From positions 1-64,000 of the forward strand of contig NZ_CP027229.1 in assembly GCF_002999135.1 (NCBI RefSeq): a stretch of DNA of 64,000 bases, in the 5' to 3' direction. The position numbers and the translations under genes are program-made. Source of the stretch: Capnocytophaga sp. oral taxon 878 (GTDB lineage Bacteria; Bacteroidota; Bacteroidia; Flavobacteriales; Flavobacteriaceae). Position 1 is the stretch's first letter. Every line of letters begins with the position of its first letter. The notes under the pieces were generated by a model. That model was not told the origin of the DNA. It made no database searches and worked only from the letters and a program-made list of their open reading frames with translations. This document shows, piece after piece, positions 1 through 8,488 of this stretch.

Positions 1-202
1 CTAAAAACTGACGGGCGTAGGAGGATAAACTCTCGACATAACGGCGTTGTCCTTCGGCATATAAAGTATCAAACGCTAAGCTTGATTTTCCAGAGCCTGA
101 GAGCCCCGTTACTACAACCAGCTTATTGCGAGGAATGCCGACAGTTATATTTTTTAGGTTGTGCAGCTTGGCACCTTTTATAAGAATTTCTTTTGCTTTC
201 AT
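1..202 (-). CDS. uvrA: UvrA, excinuclease ABC subunit A (N-terminal fragment)
   Basis: This is the first 67 codons of a leftward gene that continues beyond the window edge. UvrA is the damage-recognising ATPase of nucleotide excision repair. The visible protein begins [19 protein letters not shown]. It then has a Walker A motif [20 protein letters not shown] at about residues 33-52, followed by [15 protein letters not shown], which is the typical UvrA N-terminus. The start is the ATG read from 202 to 200. It diverges from the subtilase gene across roughly 125 bp. The family call is firm; nothing can be said about the rest of the protein. Confidence 0.95.
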   Translation of the reverse strand, partial: MKAKEILIKGAKLHNLKNITVGIPRNKLVVVTGLSGSGKSSLAFDTLYAEGQRRYVESLSSYARQFL

Positions 203-280
203 TTTTTCTGTTTTTATCCCTCACGATAGAAAAAAAATCTTTTTGGGAGCTTAGAAGCTGCAAAAATACAAAAAAAATTG

Positions 281-288
281 TACCTTTG
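281..288 (+). promoter_or_regulatory. -7 promoter element of the subtilase gene
   Basis: TACCTTTG followed by CC matches the Bacteroidetes TAnnTTTG element, about 41 nt before the ATG at 329. A clear -33 TTG at the usual spacing is not visible. The upstream TTG at 278 belongs to the promoter region and is not taken as a start codon. Confidence 0.6.
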
Positions 289-328
289 CCCGATTTTTAT
301 TATAAACTCATATTTAAGAATTGAAGAA

Positions 329-1957
329 ATGAACAAGAAACCAATGTTATGGGTTGCTTTAGCAGCCTCATTATTAACAAGTTGCGGTACTGTTAAGAAC
401 TTAGATACCGCTCCTACAACCTTTAGTGCGACTACGACTTCGTATACAGAAGACCAGTTAAAAGGTTGGCCACATCAAAGTTTTGCACAAGGGTTCCCAG
501 GTATGAACCTAAATGGTGCTTATGCCCTTTTGAAGGGACTTAAATCGACTTCGGTTACTGTAGGTGTAGTGGACTCGGGTGTGGATATTAACCACCCAGA
601 CCTAAAAAGTATTATCTGGACAAACCCTAAAGAGATTGCCAATAATGGTATTGACGATGATAAGAATGGGTATATAGATGATATACACGGATGGAACTTT
701 TTGGGTAACATAGAGGAGGCTAATACCGAAATGACCCGTGTGCTAAGAGATCCTAAAAGCCCAGACTACCAACGTGCTAAAGAAGCGTACGACAAGGAGT
801 TTGAAGAGGCTACTAAAGGCAAAGCAGGCTATGAGCGTTTGCTTCAGGTAAGTAGTATGCTTGATGAAGAAATGCAAAAGCTAGTAGGTAAAGAAGTTTA
901 TACTGCCCAAGATATAGAAAAAGCTACTGAGGGCAAAGAGTTAAGCGAACGTACTACTGAAATGGCTGCTTTTATGAAAGATCTTCTTGGAGAAGGAACT
1001 ACATCGGCAGAGTTTAAAAAGGAGTTGCCTGAGGCTATTGAGTACTTTGAGAACAAACTTAAATACTCACTCAACATCAATTTTGACCCACGTAAAGAGA
1101 TATTGAAAGATGATGAGAATGACTTCAGCAAAAAGAATTATGGTAATAACAACGTTATAGGCCCTAAGAGCAAAGGTGCTACTCACGGTACCCACGTAGC
1201 AGGTATTATTGCAGCTGTACGTAATAACGGTATTGGTATGGATGGTGTGGCTGATAATGTACGCATTATGGCTGTACGTGCTGTGCCTGATGGTGATGAA
1301 TATGATAAGGATATTGCTCTTGCTTTCCGCTACGCTGTAGATAACGGTGCTAAGGTTATTAACACAAGCTTTGGTAAAGGCTTTTCACCTCATAAAGAAT
1401 GGGTGTACGATGCTATTAAATATGCTGCTAGCAAAGATGTACTTATAGTGAATGCGGCAGGTAACGACTCGGATGATATAGATGTAGTAGATACTTACCC
1501 TAATGATGATGTGAAAGGTGCTGAGATAGCTGATAACTTCCTTACTGTAGGAGCGTTGAACTTTGAATATGGCAAGAAGTTGGTAGCTTCATTCTCTAAC
1601 TACGGCAAGCGCAATGTGGATGTATTTGCACCAGGAGTGAAAATATATTCGACTACACCAGATAATCAGTATGAGTTTTTGGCAGGTACCTCAATGGCAT
1701 CGCCTGAGGTAGCTGGATTGGCGGCTTTGTTACGCTCATACTTCCCTACTCTTACTGCTGCAGAGGTGAAACAAATCATTATGCAATCGGGGATGAAAGT
1801 GAATATGAACGTGTATATGGGCAAACCAGATGCAGAAGGTAACCGCAAGGAGAAGAATTTCCAAGAACTATCAACCACTGGTACTGTGGTGAATGCTCGT
1901 AATGCTGTTATATTGGCAGCTAAGAAAGCTAAAGTAAAATTAGCTAAAACTAAATAG
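329..1957 (+). CDS. S8 family serine peptidase (subtilase), lipoprotein
   Basis: A 542-residue subtilisin-family protease, probably anchored in the cell envelope. The N-terminus MNKKPMLWVALAASLLTSC is a lipoprotein signal with lipobox LTSC (Cys19). The catalytic triad can be read as Asp82 in VVDSGVD, His286 in THGTHVAG and Ser455 in GTSMASPE. A charged stretch of about 200 residues separates the Asp and His blocks, much longer than in secreted subtilisins. Family members of this type occur widely in Flavobacteriia. The longer frame starting at the TTG at 278 is rejected because it runs through the promoter. The gene is probably monocistronic, since a strong hairpin follows it. Confidence 0.93.
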   Translation: MNKKPMLWVALAASLLTSCGTVKNLDTAPTTFSATTTSYTEDQLKGWPHQSFAQGFPGMNLNGAYALLKGLKSTSVTVGVVDSGVDINHPDLKSIIWTNPKEIANNGIDDDKNGYIDDIHGWNFLGNIEEANTEMTRVLRDPKSPDYQRAKEAYDKEFEEATKGKAGYERLLQVSSMLDEEMQKLVGKEVYTAQDIEKATEGKELSERTTEMAAFMKDLLGEGTTSAEFKKELPEAIEYFENKLKYSLNINFDPRKEILKDDENDFSKKNYGNNNVIGPKSKGATHGTHVAGIIAAVRNNGIGMDGVADNVRIMAVRAVPDGDEYDKDIALAFRYAVDNGAKVINTSFGKGFSPHKEWVYDAIKYAASKDVLIVNAAGNDSDDIDVVDTYPNDDVKGAEIADNFLTVGALNFEYGKKLVASFSNYGKRNVDVFAPGVKIYSTTPDNQYEFLAGTSMASPEVAGLAALLRSYFPTLTAAEVKQIIMQSGMKVNMNVYMGKPDAEGNRKEKNFQELSTTGTVVNARNAVILAAKKAKVKLAKTK

Positions 1958-1987
1958 TGATAAATAATTGACAATAAACACTTCGCT

Positions 1988-2022
1988 AAAAAAAGCCGAC
2001 TGAGCAATCAGTCGGCTTTTTT
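1988..2022. terminator. Bidirectional rho-independent terminator
   Basis: AAAAAAGCCGACTGA and TCAGTCGGCTTTTTT form a near-perfect hairpin with a GCAA tetraloop. It lies between the convergent subtilase and sodA genes and carries T-runs in both orientations. Confidence 0.93.
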
Positions 2023-2049
2023 GTGTGCCTTATTATTGGGTGTTAGTGT

Positions 2050-2658
2050 TTATTTATTAGCGGCGTATAGCTCGGCTACTTTAGCCCAGTTGATAACATT
2101 GAAGAAGGCTTCGATATAATCGGGACGGCGGTTTTGGTAGTTTAGGTAGTAGGCATGCTCCCATACGTCTAATCCTAAGATAGGGAAACCAGCACAACCG
2201 GTGTTGGGCATAAGAGGGTTATCTTGATTAGGAGTAGAGCATATTTCGAGCTTACCGCCTTTGTGTACGCAAAGCCAAGCCCAACCAGAGCCGAAGCGAG
2301 TAGCTGCTGCTTTGCTGAAAGCCTCTTTGAATGCTTGGAAGCTACCGAAGGCTTCGTTAATAGCGTTGGCTAGTTCGGCAGTAGGGGTTCCGCCTCCGTT
2401 GGGGCTCATTATTTCCCAGAAGAGGTTGTGGTTATAGAATCCGCCAGCGTTGTTACGAAGGGCAGCGTTATTCATATCGAGGGAGTGTAGAATTTCTTCG
2501 ATAGTTTTACCTTCGAGGCCTGCTGCTGCGGCAGCGGTATTTAGGTTGGTAGTGTAGGCGTTATGGTGTTTTGTGTGGTGAATTTCCATAGTACGCGTGT
2601 CGATATGAGGTTCTAACGCCTCATAAGCATAAGGTAATGCAGGTAGTATAAAAGCCAT
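2050..2658 (-). CDS. sodA: Superoxide dismutase (Mn/Fe family, Mn-like)
   Basis: A 202-residue cytoplasmic superoxide dismutase that converts superoxide to hydrogen peroxide and oxygen. The metal ligands are visible: His27 in MEIHHTKHH, the His of NHNLFWE, and the Asp and His of DVWEHAYY near the C-terminus. The [11 protein letters not shown] segment carries the second-shell Gln in the position typical of Mn enzymes, so Mn or cambialistic use is more likely than Fe alone. Family and length are certain; metal choice is inference. It is transcribed away from the padR region and ends at the shared terminator. Confidence 0.95.
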   Translation of the reverse strand: MAFILPALPYAYEALEPHIDTRTMEIHHTKHHNAYTTNLNTAAAAAGLEGKTIEEILHSLDMNNAALRNNAGGFYNHNLFWEIMSPNGGGTPTAELANAINEAFGSFQAFKEAFSKAAATRFGSGWAWLCVHKGGKLEICSTPNQDNPLMPNTGCAGFPILGLDVWEHAYYLNYQNRRPDYIEAFFNVINWAKVAELYAANK

Positions 2659-2686
2659 AATATATATGTTTTAAAAAATATTTCAG

Positions 2687-2694
2687 CAAAGATA
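2687..2694 (-). promoter_or_regulatory. -7 promoter element of sodA
   Basis: On the minus strand this reads TATCTTTG followed by C, about 29 nt before the sodA ATG. No convincing -33 TTG was found at 17-20 nt. Confidence 0.5.
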
Positions 2695-2873
2695 GTGCAA
2701 AAACAGCACCTTTCCTACTTTGGAATAATAGATTTTATTAATATAACTATAAAGAAAACCTGCTATTGTTGGAGGTTTTTGAGGGTGATGTTGGAGTTTT
2801 GTGTTTTTTATGTTGTAAAAATGAGATTGATAATCAAGCAGATATAAATTTTAACATTTTATTTTTTAAAAAT

Positions 2874-2902
2874 AATAGTACTATGTATTGCATAATACTA
2901 TT
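2874..2902. promoter_or_regulatory. Inverted repeat, candidate PadR operator
   Basis: The arms AATAGTACTATG (2874-2885) and CATAATACTATT (2891-2902) are 12 bp each, pair at 11 of 12 positions, and are separated by 5 nt. The dyad covers the -33 TTG (2888-2890) of the rightward promoter, so a dimer bound here would block it. PadR-family repressors usually autoregulate through AT-rich dyads of this kind. The assignment to the downstream PadR is inference. Confidence 0.55.
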
Positions 2903-2918
2903 TTTTGCAATATCTTTG
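2888..2918 (+). promoter_or_regulatory. Promoter for padR-pspC operon
   Basis: TTG at 2888-2890, a 20-nt spacer, then TATCTTTG at 2911-2918 followed by CA. It fits the Bacteroidetes consensus. The padR start lies about 485 nt downstream, so the transcript would carry a long leader containing a dispersed repeat element. No closer TAnnTTTG element was seen. Confidence 0.6.
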
Positions 2919-3033
2919 CACCGTGATAGATGAAAGAGGTGTTAGGAATTGAGGATAAAGAATTGATAATTGGCAATTAGCAAAAACACATAGAAAGCGG
3001 GGGATGGATGAGAAAAATGCAGTGTTTTTGTAG

Positions 3034-3270
3034 TTTTGTTACGAATTATGCAAAGGTAGTGGAGGAGGGTGAAAGGGCTGATAATCAGAGAAGTGATGCT
3101 TATAGTTCGTTTATAGTTCGTTATTCCTTCGTTTATCCTTCGTTCAAGGTTCGTTCATTCTTTAAGTTGGCTGGGGTAACCTTGGTAGTGAAAAGGGTTG
3201 ATTATCAGGGGAGAAGTGAGGTGAAAGAGGTTATAGAGAGAGGGAAAGGAAATTTTGCATTATTCGCAAT
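3034..3270 (-). repeat. Dispersed intergenic repeat, long form, copy 1
   Basis: A 237-bp element in the sodA-padR gap, read on the minus strand. The outer inverted motifs are ATTGCGAATAATGCAAAAT (3252-3270) and TTTGCATAATTCGTAACAAAA (3034-3053). The core at 3101-3155 has five tandem 11-bp units (AACGAA plus five variable bases), one more than other copies. TGATNATCA palindromes lie on both sides. A 97-codon open frame across this element is judged non-coding. The remaining gap (2700-2870 and 3270-3403) is AT- or G-rich with no gene. Confidence 0.85.
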
Positions 3271-3403
3271 TTGGGGAAGAGGGGTGGGTGGTAGGTTTTA
3301 GAGGGTAGGGGAGAGGTAAGAGAAATAGGGGCTTTGGAGTAGGAGAGGGGAAGTTGGTAATTGAGAAGAAATATCAAAAATAAAATAGTAAAATAATAGA
3401 AAA

Positions 3404-3736
3404 ATGGAAGAAATAAACACTGAAAAGATTAGAACCCAAATGCGTAAGGGTATTTTGGAGATGTGTATTCTTTCTGTAATAAATAAGACGAATGAAGCCT
3501 ACGTGTCGGATCTTATTGAGGCACTTAAAGATGCTGATATGATAGTGGTGGAAGGGACTTTGTACCCTTTGCTTACGCGGTTAAAGAACGCAGACCTTTT
3601 GGCTTATCAATGGAAAGAATCGACATCGGGTCCGCCACGTAAGTACTATGTGCTTACCGATGCTGGGAAGCGCTTTCTGGCAGAAACCGTGAAAGCATGG
3701 AAAGAGTTAGAACAAATGATAGATAAATTAATATAA
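3404..3736 (+). CDS. PadR family transcriptional regulator
   Basis: A 110-residue winged-helix repressor of the short PadR type. The sequence shows the family pattern: RKGILEMCILSVI, then EGTLYPLLTRLKNADLL (recognition helix and following segment), then SGPPRKYYVLTDAGKRFL (wing). It is followed after a single base by a PspC-domain membrane protein, a pairing common in Bacteroidetes, which suggests that it controls that partner and itself. The imperfect dyad at 2874-2902 is the obvious candidate operator. The effector is unknown. Confidence 0.92.
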   Translation: MEEINTEKIRTQMRKGILEMCILSVINKTNEAYVSDLIEALKDADMIVVEGTLYPLLTRLKNADLLAYQWKESTSGPPRKYYVLTDAGKRFLAETVKAWKELEQMIDKLI

Positions 3737-3737
3737 T

Positions 3738-5471
3738 ATGGATAAGATAAAAAACATTAGCCTTGGAGGTTTTTCATTTATGCTTGAAGAATCTGCCTAT
3801 ACTGCACTTAGTACTTACCTTGCTAAGGTGCGCCAATACTTAAGCCATAATGAGGATGTGAACGAAATTCTTTTTGATGTAGAACAACGTATGGCAGAGC
3901 TGCTTAAAGAACGCCTTATAGCACGTGAAGTAATAGTATCTCAAGATGTGCAGTACCTTATTGATGTATTAGGAAAACCTGAACAGTACACCAATGATGA
4001 AACAGCGGAAGAGCCCGCTGCTGCCAGCCGTAGTAATTTTTCTTTTTCGGAACAGAAAAGGAAAAAGCTATATAGAAATCCTGATGATAAGAAGATAGGT
4101 GGGGTGCTATCGGGGCTGGCGTATTATTTAGATATAGATGTAACGCTGCTGCGTATAGGACTTATATTGCCTCTGCTTATTATTGCTTTTGTATTGGTAA
4201 TAACTAAGAGTGATTGGCATTATTTATTCTTACCTTTTTTACCGGTGATATTGGTGTATCTTATTTTCTGGGCTATAGTGCCTGCTGCTTATACTACTGC
4301 TGAGAAGATAGAAATGAAGGGCGAAGCAGTAAACCTTGATACTATATCTAACTTTAAAAATAGTAACATTCCGCCACAATCTACCGATTGGGTACGTAGT
4401 TTTTCAGATAAAAGGTTGTTTGGAGTGATAGGAGGTTTTGCAGCACGTACCAAGCTTGATAGCACATGGCTGAGGATTCTTTACATTGTATTTACCCTTG
4501 TGTGGTTACCTTGGTATCTTGGAATAACGCTCTTCTTCGTGAGTGCTTACTTGCTGCTGGCGCTTATTTTAAAGAAAGAGGAGCCTTTTGAGAGTGCAGC
4601 TCCTTTTGCAGACCCCTTGATACCCCGTAAGAGGAATAATATATTCTTCTTCTTGCTGAAAGGAATCTTTATATTGTTGGGGGCACTGCTGTGTATATTG
4701 TTATTTGAAACCTTAGCAATAAGCTTATTTATGGGTAGCTTGGCAGGAGGATTTTCAATGTTTATGTTTTCCGAGTATCTACCTTATTTTTTAGATCATA
4801 CTTGGCAGCTTAATCTTTTTTACCTATCGGTAGCCTTGTTCTTGTTTTTGCCTATATCGCTGATAACACTGTTAAGTTTTAAACTCTTCAGAAAGCAATT
4901 TAATACCCCTCGTATATGGGTAGTGGCGAATGTGTTGTGCTTGATAATAGGTGTATTGGGACTGCTTATAACTGCGGGTAGCACTGCACGCAACTTCATT
5001 GCACACTATGAAGATGAGCAAAGAATACCAATTACTACCAATGCTGATACACTTTATGTTACAGTAAACTCCCAAAAGCGCTATACAAAACATTTAAATG
5101 TGGATAACAACCGCCTTGTAGTAACAGAATTTGGCCTTGTAGTAACAGAATTTGGCCTTGTATCAATAAAACCTACAACTGAAAAAGAGCCTTTTTTGGT
5201 GTTAAAACGCGAGAGCAAAGGAAGTACCATACAGAATGCTAAGCAACAAATGCAACAGGTAGAGTTCCCTCTTCAAATAAACAATAATCACATTACCATA
5301 CCCGATTATTATCAGATAAAGCAAGGAGGCCTTTTCCGTTCCCAGCGTATTTTTGTAAAGTTATATGTGCCTGAGAGTAAATACATATACAAAAAAAGTA
5401 ACAGTACTTACTCCCCTAAAGAAGAACTGTACAGAGTAACTAAGGAGTCCCTCCAACTTATTAGCAAATAA
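3738..5471 (+). CDS. PspC domain-containing membrane protein
   Basis: A 577-residue membrane protein. Residues 1-90 form a soluble N-terminal region rich in charged helices. They are followed by two PspC-like modules: KLYRNPDDKKIGGVLSGLAYY near residue 112, and DKRLFGVIGGFAARTKLDSTW near 225. Each leads into hydrophobic segments, and four or five further transmembrane helices lie between about 300 and 420. The C-terminal 150 residues are probably extracytoplasmic. PspC domains are associated with envelope stress sensing, but the role here is not known. It is translationally coupled to padR. A 21-bp in-frame duplication repeats VVTEFGL twice near residue 465. Confidence 0.88.
   Translation: MDKIKNISLGGFSFMLEESAYTALSTYLAKVRQYLSHNEDVNEILFDVEQRMAELLKERLIAREVIVSQDVQYLIDVLGKPEQYTNDETAEEPAAASRSNFSFSEQKRKKLYRNPDDKKIGGVLSGLAYYLDIDVTLLRIGLILPLLIIAFVLVITKSDWHYLFLPFLPVILVYLIFWAIVPAAYTTAEKIEMKGEAVNLDTISNFKNSNIPPQSTDWVRSFSDKRLFGVIGGFAARTKLDSTWLRILYIVFTLVWLPWYLGITLFFVSAYLLLALILKKEEPFESAAPFADPLIPRKRNNIFFFLLKGIFILLGALLCILLFETLAISLFMGSLAGGFSMFMFSEYLPYFLDHTWQLNLFYLSVALFLFLPISLITLLSFKLFRKQFNTPRIWVVANVLCLIIGVLGLLITAGSTARNFIAHYEDEQRIPITTNADTLYVTVNSQKRYTKHLNVDNNRLVVTEFGLVVTEFGLVSIKPTTEKEPFLVLKRESKGSTIQNAKQQMQQVEFPLQINNNHITIPDYYQIKQGGLFRSQRIFVKLYVPESKYIYKKSNSTYSPKEELYRVTKESLQLISK
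5113..5154 (+). repeat. In-frame 21-bp tandem duplication inside pspC-like gene
   Basis: The 21-bp unit GCCTTGTAGTAACAGAATTTG occurs twice with no base difference, followed by a partial third start. It adds seven residues (LVVTEFG) without shifting the frame, and complete identity of the copies suggests a recent event. Confidence 0.9.
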
Positions 5472-5573
5472 ACAAATTAGAGGAGAGTTATCTTTCATAC
5501 CGCCCAAGAGTACATTATATAAAGATAAACCACCTCCTACCAAATACCCCATAAGATAATTCAATGAATAGTC

Positions 5574-5620
5574 AGCGAACTGGCGTGATTACAGATAAAC
5601 GCCAGCCGCTGCTATTCTTT
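5574..5620 (+). terminator. Probable terminator of padR-pspC operon
   Basis: AGCG-AA-CTGGCGT pairs with ACGCCAG-C-CGCT across a 12-nt loop, followed within six bases by a run of seven T. It lies about 100 nt after the pspC-like stop codon. Confidence 0.65.
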
Positions 5621-5713
5621 TTTTATTCAAACACAAGAGCAGATCCACATTTTCAAAAACAACCTCATACCTCCTGCCCAAGATTACAGAATTCTCACCC
5701 TTTTCTCATTTTT

Positions 5714-5949
5714 ATTGCCAATATCTCAAAAATACCCACCCTCACCCCCTTAGCTTTTATCTCTTAACTCTTCCTTGATAATCAGCCTATTATTCTCCCA
5801 GCATCACCCCAAGCACCTTATAGCTATCCCCCAGTTTGAACGAACCTATAACGAAGGATAAACGAACTATAAACGAAGGATAATCATTACCTCACTGATT
5901 GTCAGTCCTTTCTCCTCCAATCCCTCTCCTTGCATAATTCGCAACAAAA
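5714..5949 (+). repeat. Dispersed intergenic repeat, long form, copy 2
   Basis: A 236-bp element. The left motif ATTGCCAATATCTCAAAAAT is a degenerate form of the inverted end, and the right motif is TTGCATAATTCGCAACAAAA at 5930-5949. The core at 5839-5882 has four 11-bp units. TGATAATCA at 5776-5784 and TGATTGTCA at 5896-5904 flank the core. It is nearly identical over more than 330 bp to copy 3, which lies in the opposite orientation 6.6 kb away. The rest of the 5472-6050 gap holds only the terminator and pyrimidine-rich sequence. Confidence 0.9.
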
Positions 5950-6050
5950 TCCTCAAAACATTACATTTTTCTTATTCCCCATTCTCTTTTCTCACCTTCC
6001 TTTTCCCCTCTTATTTCCTGCCTCACCACCCTAAACCTAAATACAGCCGA

Positions 6051-6080
6051 TTGCCAATTCAAAAATATTTCATACCTTTG
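6051..6080 (+). promoter_or_regulatory. Promoter of hemerythrin/PAS gene
   Basis: TTGCCAATT starting at 6051, a 19-nt spacer, then TACCTTTG at 6073-6080 followed by CC. The ATG is 20 nt further on. This is one of the best promoter matches in the window. Confidence 0.8.
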
Positions 6081-6099
6081 CCTCCTAAATTTGTAATAT

Positions 6100-7068
6100 A
6101 TGGAAAAAAACTTACCCGCAGGGCACCCTGTACACACTTATATGCTTGAGGCTGACCTTATTAACAGCCTTATCGACGAACTCCTTGCTATCGACCCCCA
6201 TACCGATTACCAAAAGTTCTACAACGTGTTTAATCACCTCGCAACAGTTGAAAAACACTTCGCACGCAAAGAAAATCAACTATTCCCTTTCTTAGAAAAA
6301 CACGGATGGACAAATCCCTCGCAGAATATGTGGTCATTCCACGATACCATTCGCGATATATTCCGCCTTGTACGCAAAAACTTAGAAGAAAAAGACCTTA
6401 CCGCTGCACAAACCAATGTACATTACATCGCCGATAACTTAGGCAGGCTGCTCAATGTAGAGGCAAACATACTTTTCCCCAACGCTCTTGAACTTCTTCC
6501 CGACGAAGATTGGATAGCTATGAGGCAAGGTGAAGAAGAAATAGGCTGGATGCTAAAAGATGAACCAGCACCCTATCCTAATCACTCCGATGCCCACTCC
6601 GCCTATGTACACCCAGCTATGGATACCGAGCGCCGTACCGATGTACAATTCGATGCCAATGCAGCACATTATGACGAAGGATATATGACTATTGAACAGG
6701 TAAACCTACTGCTCAAAACCCTCCCTATCGATATAACCTTTGTTGATGAACACGATCGTGTTATATTCTATAACCGAGGCGAAGAGCGCGTATTCCCACG
6801 CAGTGCAGGCATTATAGGGCGCGAAGTGAAATTCTGCCATCCACCCAAAAGCGTAGGCACCGTACTAAAAATAGTTGAAAACTTCAAAGCAGGCACCCAA
6901 AACGAAGCCAACTTTTGGTTTAACTATCGCGGCAGACTCATATACGTACGCTACTTCGCCGTTCGCGATAAAGATAAAAACTACAAAGGCGTGATCGAAA
7001 TGTCACAAGATATTACCGATATACAAAAAATACAAGGCGAAAGACGCCTCTTGGAATGGGACTCTTAA
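6100..7068 (+). CDS. Hemerythrin/PAS domain protein (DUF438-like)
   Basis: A 322-residue cytoplasmic protein with two recognisable parts. Residues about 5-150 resemble a hemerythrin HHE four-helix domain, with His and Glu residues in FNHLATVEKHFARKENQLFPFLEKHG, FHDTIRDIF and VEANILFPNALELL. Residues about 200-315 form a PAS domain (ITFVDEHDRVIFYNRGEERVF ... GVIEMSQDITDIQKIQ). Hemerythrin-like domains bind a di-iron centre and sense or handle oxygen or nitric oxide. There is no kinase or DNA-binding output, so the signal partner is unknown. It is one base upstream of a methyltransferase gene and probably co-transcribed with it. Confidence 0.85.
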   Translation: MEKNLPAGHPVHTYMLEADLINSLIDELLAIDPHTDYQKFYNVFNHLATVEKHFARKENQLFPFLEKHGWTNPSQNMWSFHDTIRDIFRLVRKNLEEKDLTAAQTNVHYIADNLGRLLNVEANILFPNALELLPDEDWIAMRQGEEEIGWMLKDEPAPYPNHSDAHSAYVHPAMDTERRTDVQFDANAAHYDEGYMTIEQVNLLLKTLPIDITFVDEHDRVIFYNRGEERVFPRSAGIIGREVKFCHPPKSVGTVLKIVENFKAGTQNEANFWFNYRGRLIYVRYFAVRDKDKNYKGVIEMSQDITDIQKIQGERRLLEWDS

Positions 7069-7069
7069 T

Positions 7070-7777
7070 ATGAAAGACTTATTCGGACAAGCAATTTTAG
7101 ATTATCAGCAAGGGCAATACACCGAAGATATCAAAACCGAAACTACCATTTCGGACGAAGATGTACTGCCCTTGCCCTATCTTTTCCGCTCATTTGCACA
7201 AATGCCTCCGTTAGAACAAAAAGCCCTACAATTAGCACAAGGAAAAGTACTCGAAGTAGGTTGCGGAGCAGGCTCACACGGGCTATATTTGCAAAATGAA
7301 CGCCACCTCGAAGTTCACTCTATCGACCTCTCTCCTAAAGCCATTGAAGCCTGTAAGCTACGAGGGCTACAACACGCCCGCGTCCAAGATGTATTAAAAG
7401 AAGAACAAAAATATGACACCATCCTCCTACTGATGAATGGAGCCGGAATGTGCGGGCGATTAAAAAAAATGGGCAACTTCTACACCCATCTTAAAACACT
7501 TTTAAACTCAGGCGGACAAATACTTACCGACTCATCCGATATTATTTATATGTTCAATCAAAATGAAGATGGTAGTTATGATGTACCTCTTTATTTTGAT
7601 TACTACGGCGAAGTAGATTACACTGTGAAATACAAGGGCAAAAAAGAAAAGCCCTTCCCTTGGATGTATGTTGATTATAACACCCTTCAGCGAGTAGCTT
7701 TCTCCGTAGGTTTACAATCCGAACTCCTTGCTCAAGGTCAGCATTATGACTACCTTGCCAGATTAACACATTCATAA
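7070..7777 (+). CDS. Class I SAM-dependent methyltransferase
   Basis: A 235-residue protein with the Rossmann motif I LEVGCGAGSHGLYL (about residues 60-73) and motif II acidic strand VHSIDLSPKAIEAC, typical of SAM-dependent methyltransferases. Motif IV appears as YDTILLLMNGAG. The substrate cannot be deduced. It begins one base after the hemerythrin/PAS gene stop codon, so the two are likely translated from one message. It ends at a strong hairpin. Confidence 0.88.
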   Translation: MKDLFGQAILDYQQGQYTEDIKTETTISDEDVLPLPYLFRSFAQMPPLEQKALQLAQGKVLEVGCGAGSHGLYLQNERHLEVHSIDLSPKAIEACKLRGLQHARVQDVLKEEQKYDTILLLMNGAGMCGRLKKMGNFYTHLKTLLNSGGQILTDSSDIIYMFNQNEDGSYDVPLYFDYYGEVDYTVKYKGKKEKPFPWMYVDYNTLQRVAFSVGLQSELLAQGQHYDYLARLTHS

Positions 7778-7782
7778 AAAAG

Positions 7783-7826
7783 AAAATAGCAAATAAGCAT
7801 ATCCTACTTATTTGCTATTTTTTTTA
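7783..7826. terminator. Bidirectional rho-independent terminator
   Basis: AAAATAGCAAATAAG (7783-7797) pairs perfectly with CTTATTTGCTATTTT (7807-7821) across a 9-nt loop and runs into T. It lies between the convergent methyltransferase and queE genes. Confidence 0.9.
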
Positions 7827-7846
7827 TGAATAGGTTGTTTTAATGA

Positions 7847-8479
7847 TTATCTAATATCAAGGTATTTATGCATCTGTAACGATACCCTCCACTGTGGGTG
7901 TTCCATCACATAATCAATGATTTTAGGAGTAGCTACAGCACGTTTGCTCCATTCAGGCTGAAGGTACAATAAGCAGCTAGAAGATACCTTGCTTGCCATT
8001 TCTTCAGCAAAAAGGAAGTCATTATTATTATAAACCACCATTTTAAGCTCATTAGCCTTTTCAAGAACGCCTTCAGTAGGGCGTTTTATTTTTTTAGGTG
8101 AAAGGCATATCCAATCCCAAGACCCTGATAAAGGGTGTGCTCCCGAAGTCTCAATATGAGTACGAGCCCCCCCCGCTTGTAGTAACGCAGTGAGTTTATC
8201 CAAGTTCCACATTAGGGGTTCGCCTCCTGTAATAATAATGAGTTTAGAATGTTTTAAGGCTTCGGAAGCTATTTCGGTTACAGGTACTATAGGGTGCGCT
8301 TCGGCAGGCCAACTCTCTTTTACATCACACCAATGGCAGCCTACATCACAGCCACCCAAGCGTATAAAATAAGCAGCACACCCACGCCAGTAACCTTCAC
8401 CTTGCAAACTATAAAAAGCCTCCATCAGGGGGAGCGCCTCCCCCCGATGTAAGGCTGCTTGAGTATTAAAATCTAACAT
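7847..8479 (-). CDS. queE: 7-carboxy-7-deazaguanine synthase QueE
   Basis: A 210-residue radical SAM enzyme of queuosine/7-deazaguanine synthesis that rearranges 6-carboxytetrahydropterin to 7-carboxy-7-deazaguanine. The N-terminal YSLQGEGYWRGCAAYFIRLGGCDVGCHWCD includes the iron-sulfur Cys motif CxxxCxxC. It is followed by IIITGGEPL, which contacts SAM, and HIETSGAHPL. It starts nine bases after the preceding SPOR-domain gene and is the last gene of the trpS-led operon. No other que genes are in the window. Confidence 0.93.
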   Translation of the reverse strand: MLDFNTQAALHRGEALPLMEAFYSLQGEGYWRGCAAYFIRLGGCDVGCHWCDVKESWPAEAHPIVPVTEIASEALKHSKLIIITGGEPLMWNLDKLTALLQAGGARTHIETSGAHPLSGSWDWICLSPKKIKRPTEGVLEKANELKMVVYNNNDFLFAEEMASKVSSSCLLYLQPEWSKRAVATPKIIDYVMEHPQWRVSLQMHKYLDIR

Positions 8480-8488
8480 TTTTTTCTT

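Noticed and set aside
278..328. TTG start of the subtilase 17 codons before the ATG
   Set aside because: That part contains the promoter TACCTTTG, and the lipoprotein signal begins at the ATG at 329.
3008..3301. A 97-codon open frame in the sodA-padR gap
   Set aside because: It runs straight through repeat copy 1, has biased composition and no matching family, and the same element elsewhere does not keep this frame open.
5564..5767. A 67-codon open frame after the pspC-like gene
   Set aside because: It overlaps the terminator hairpin and repeat copy 2 and shows no protein-like pattern.
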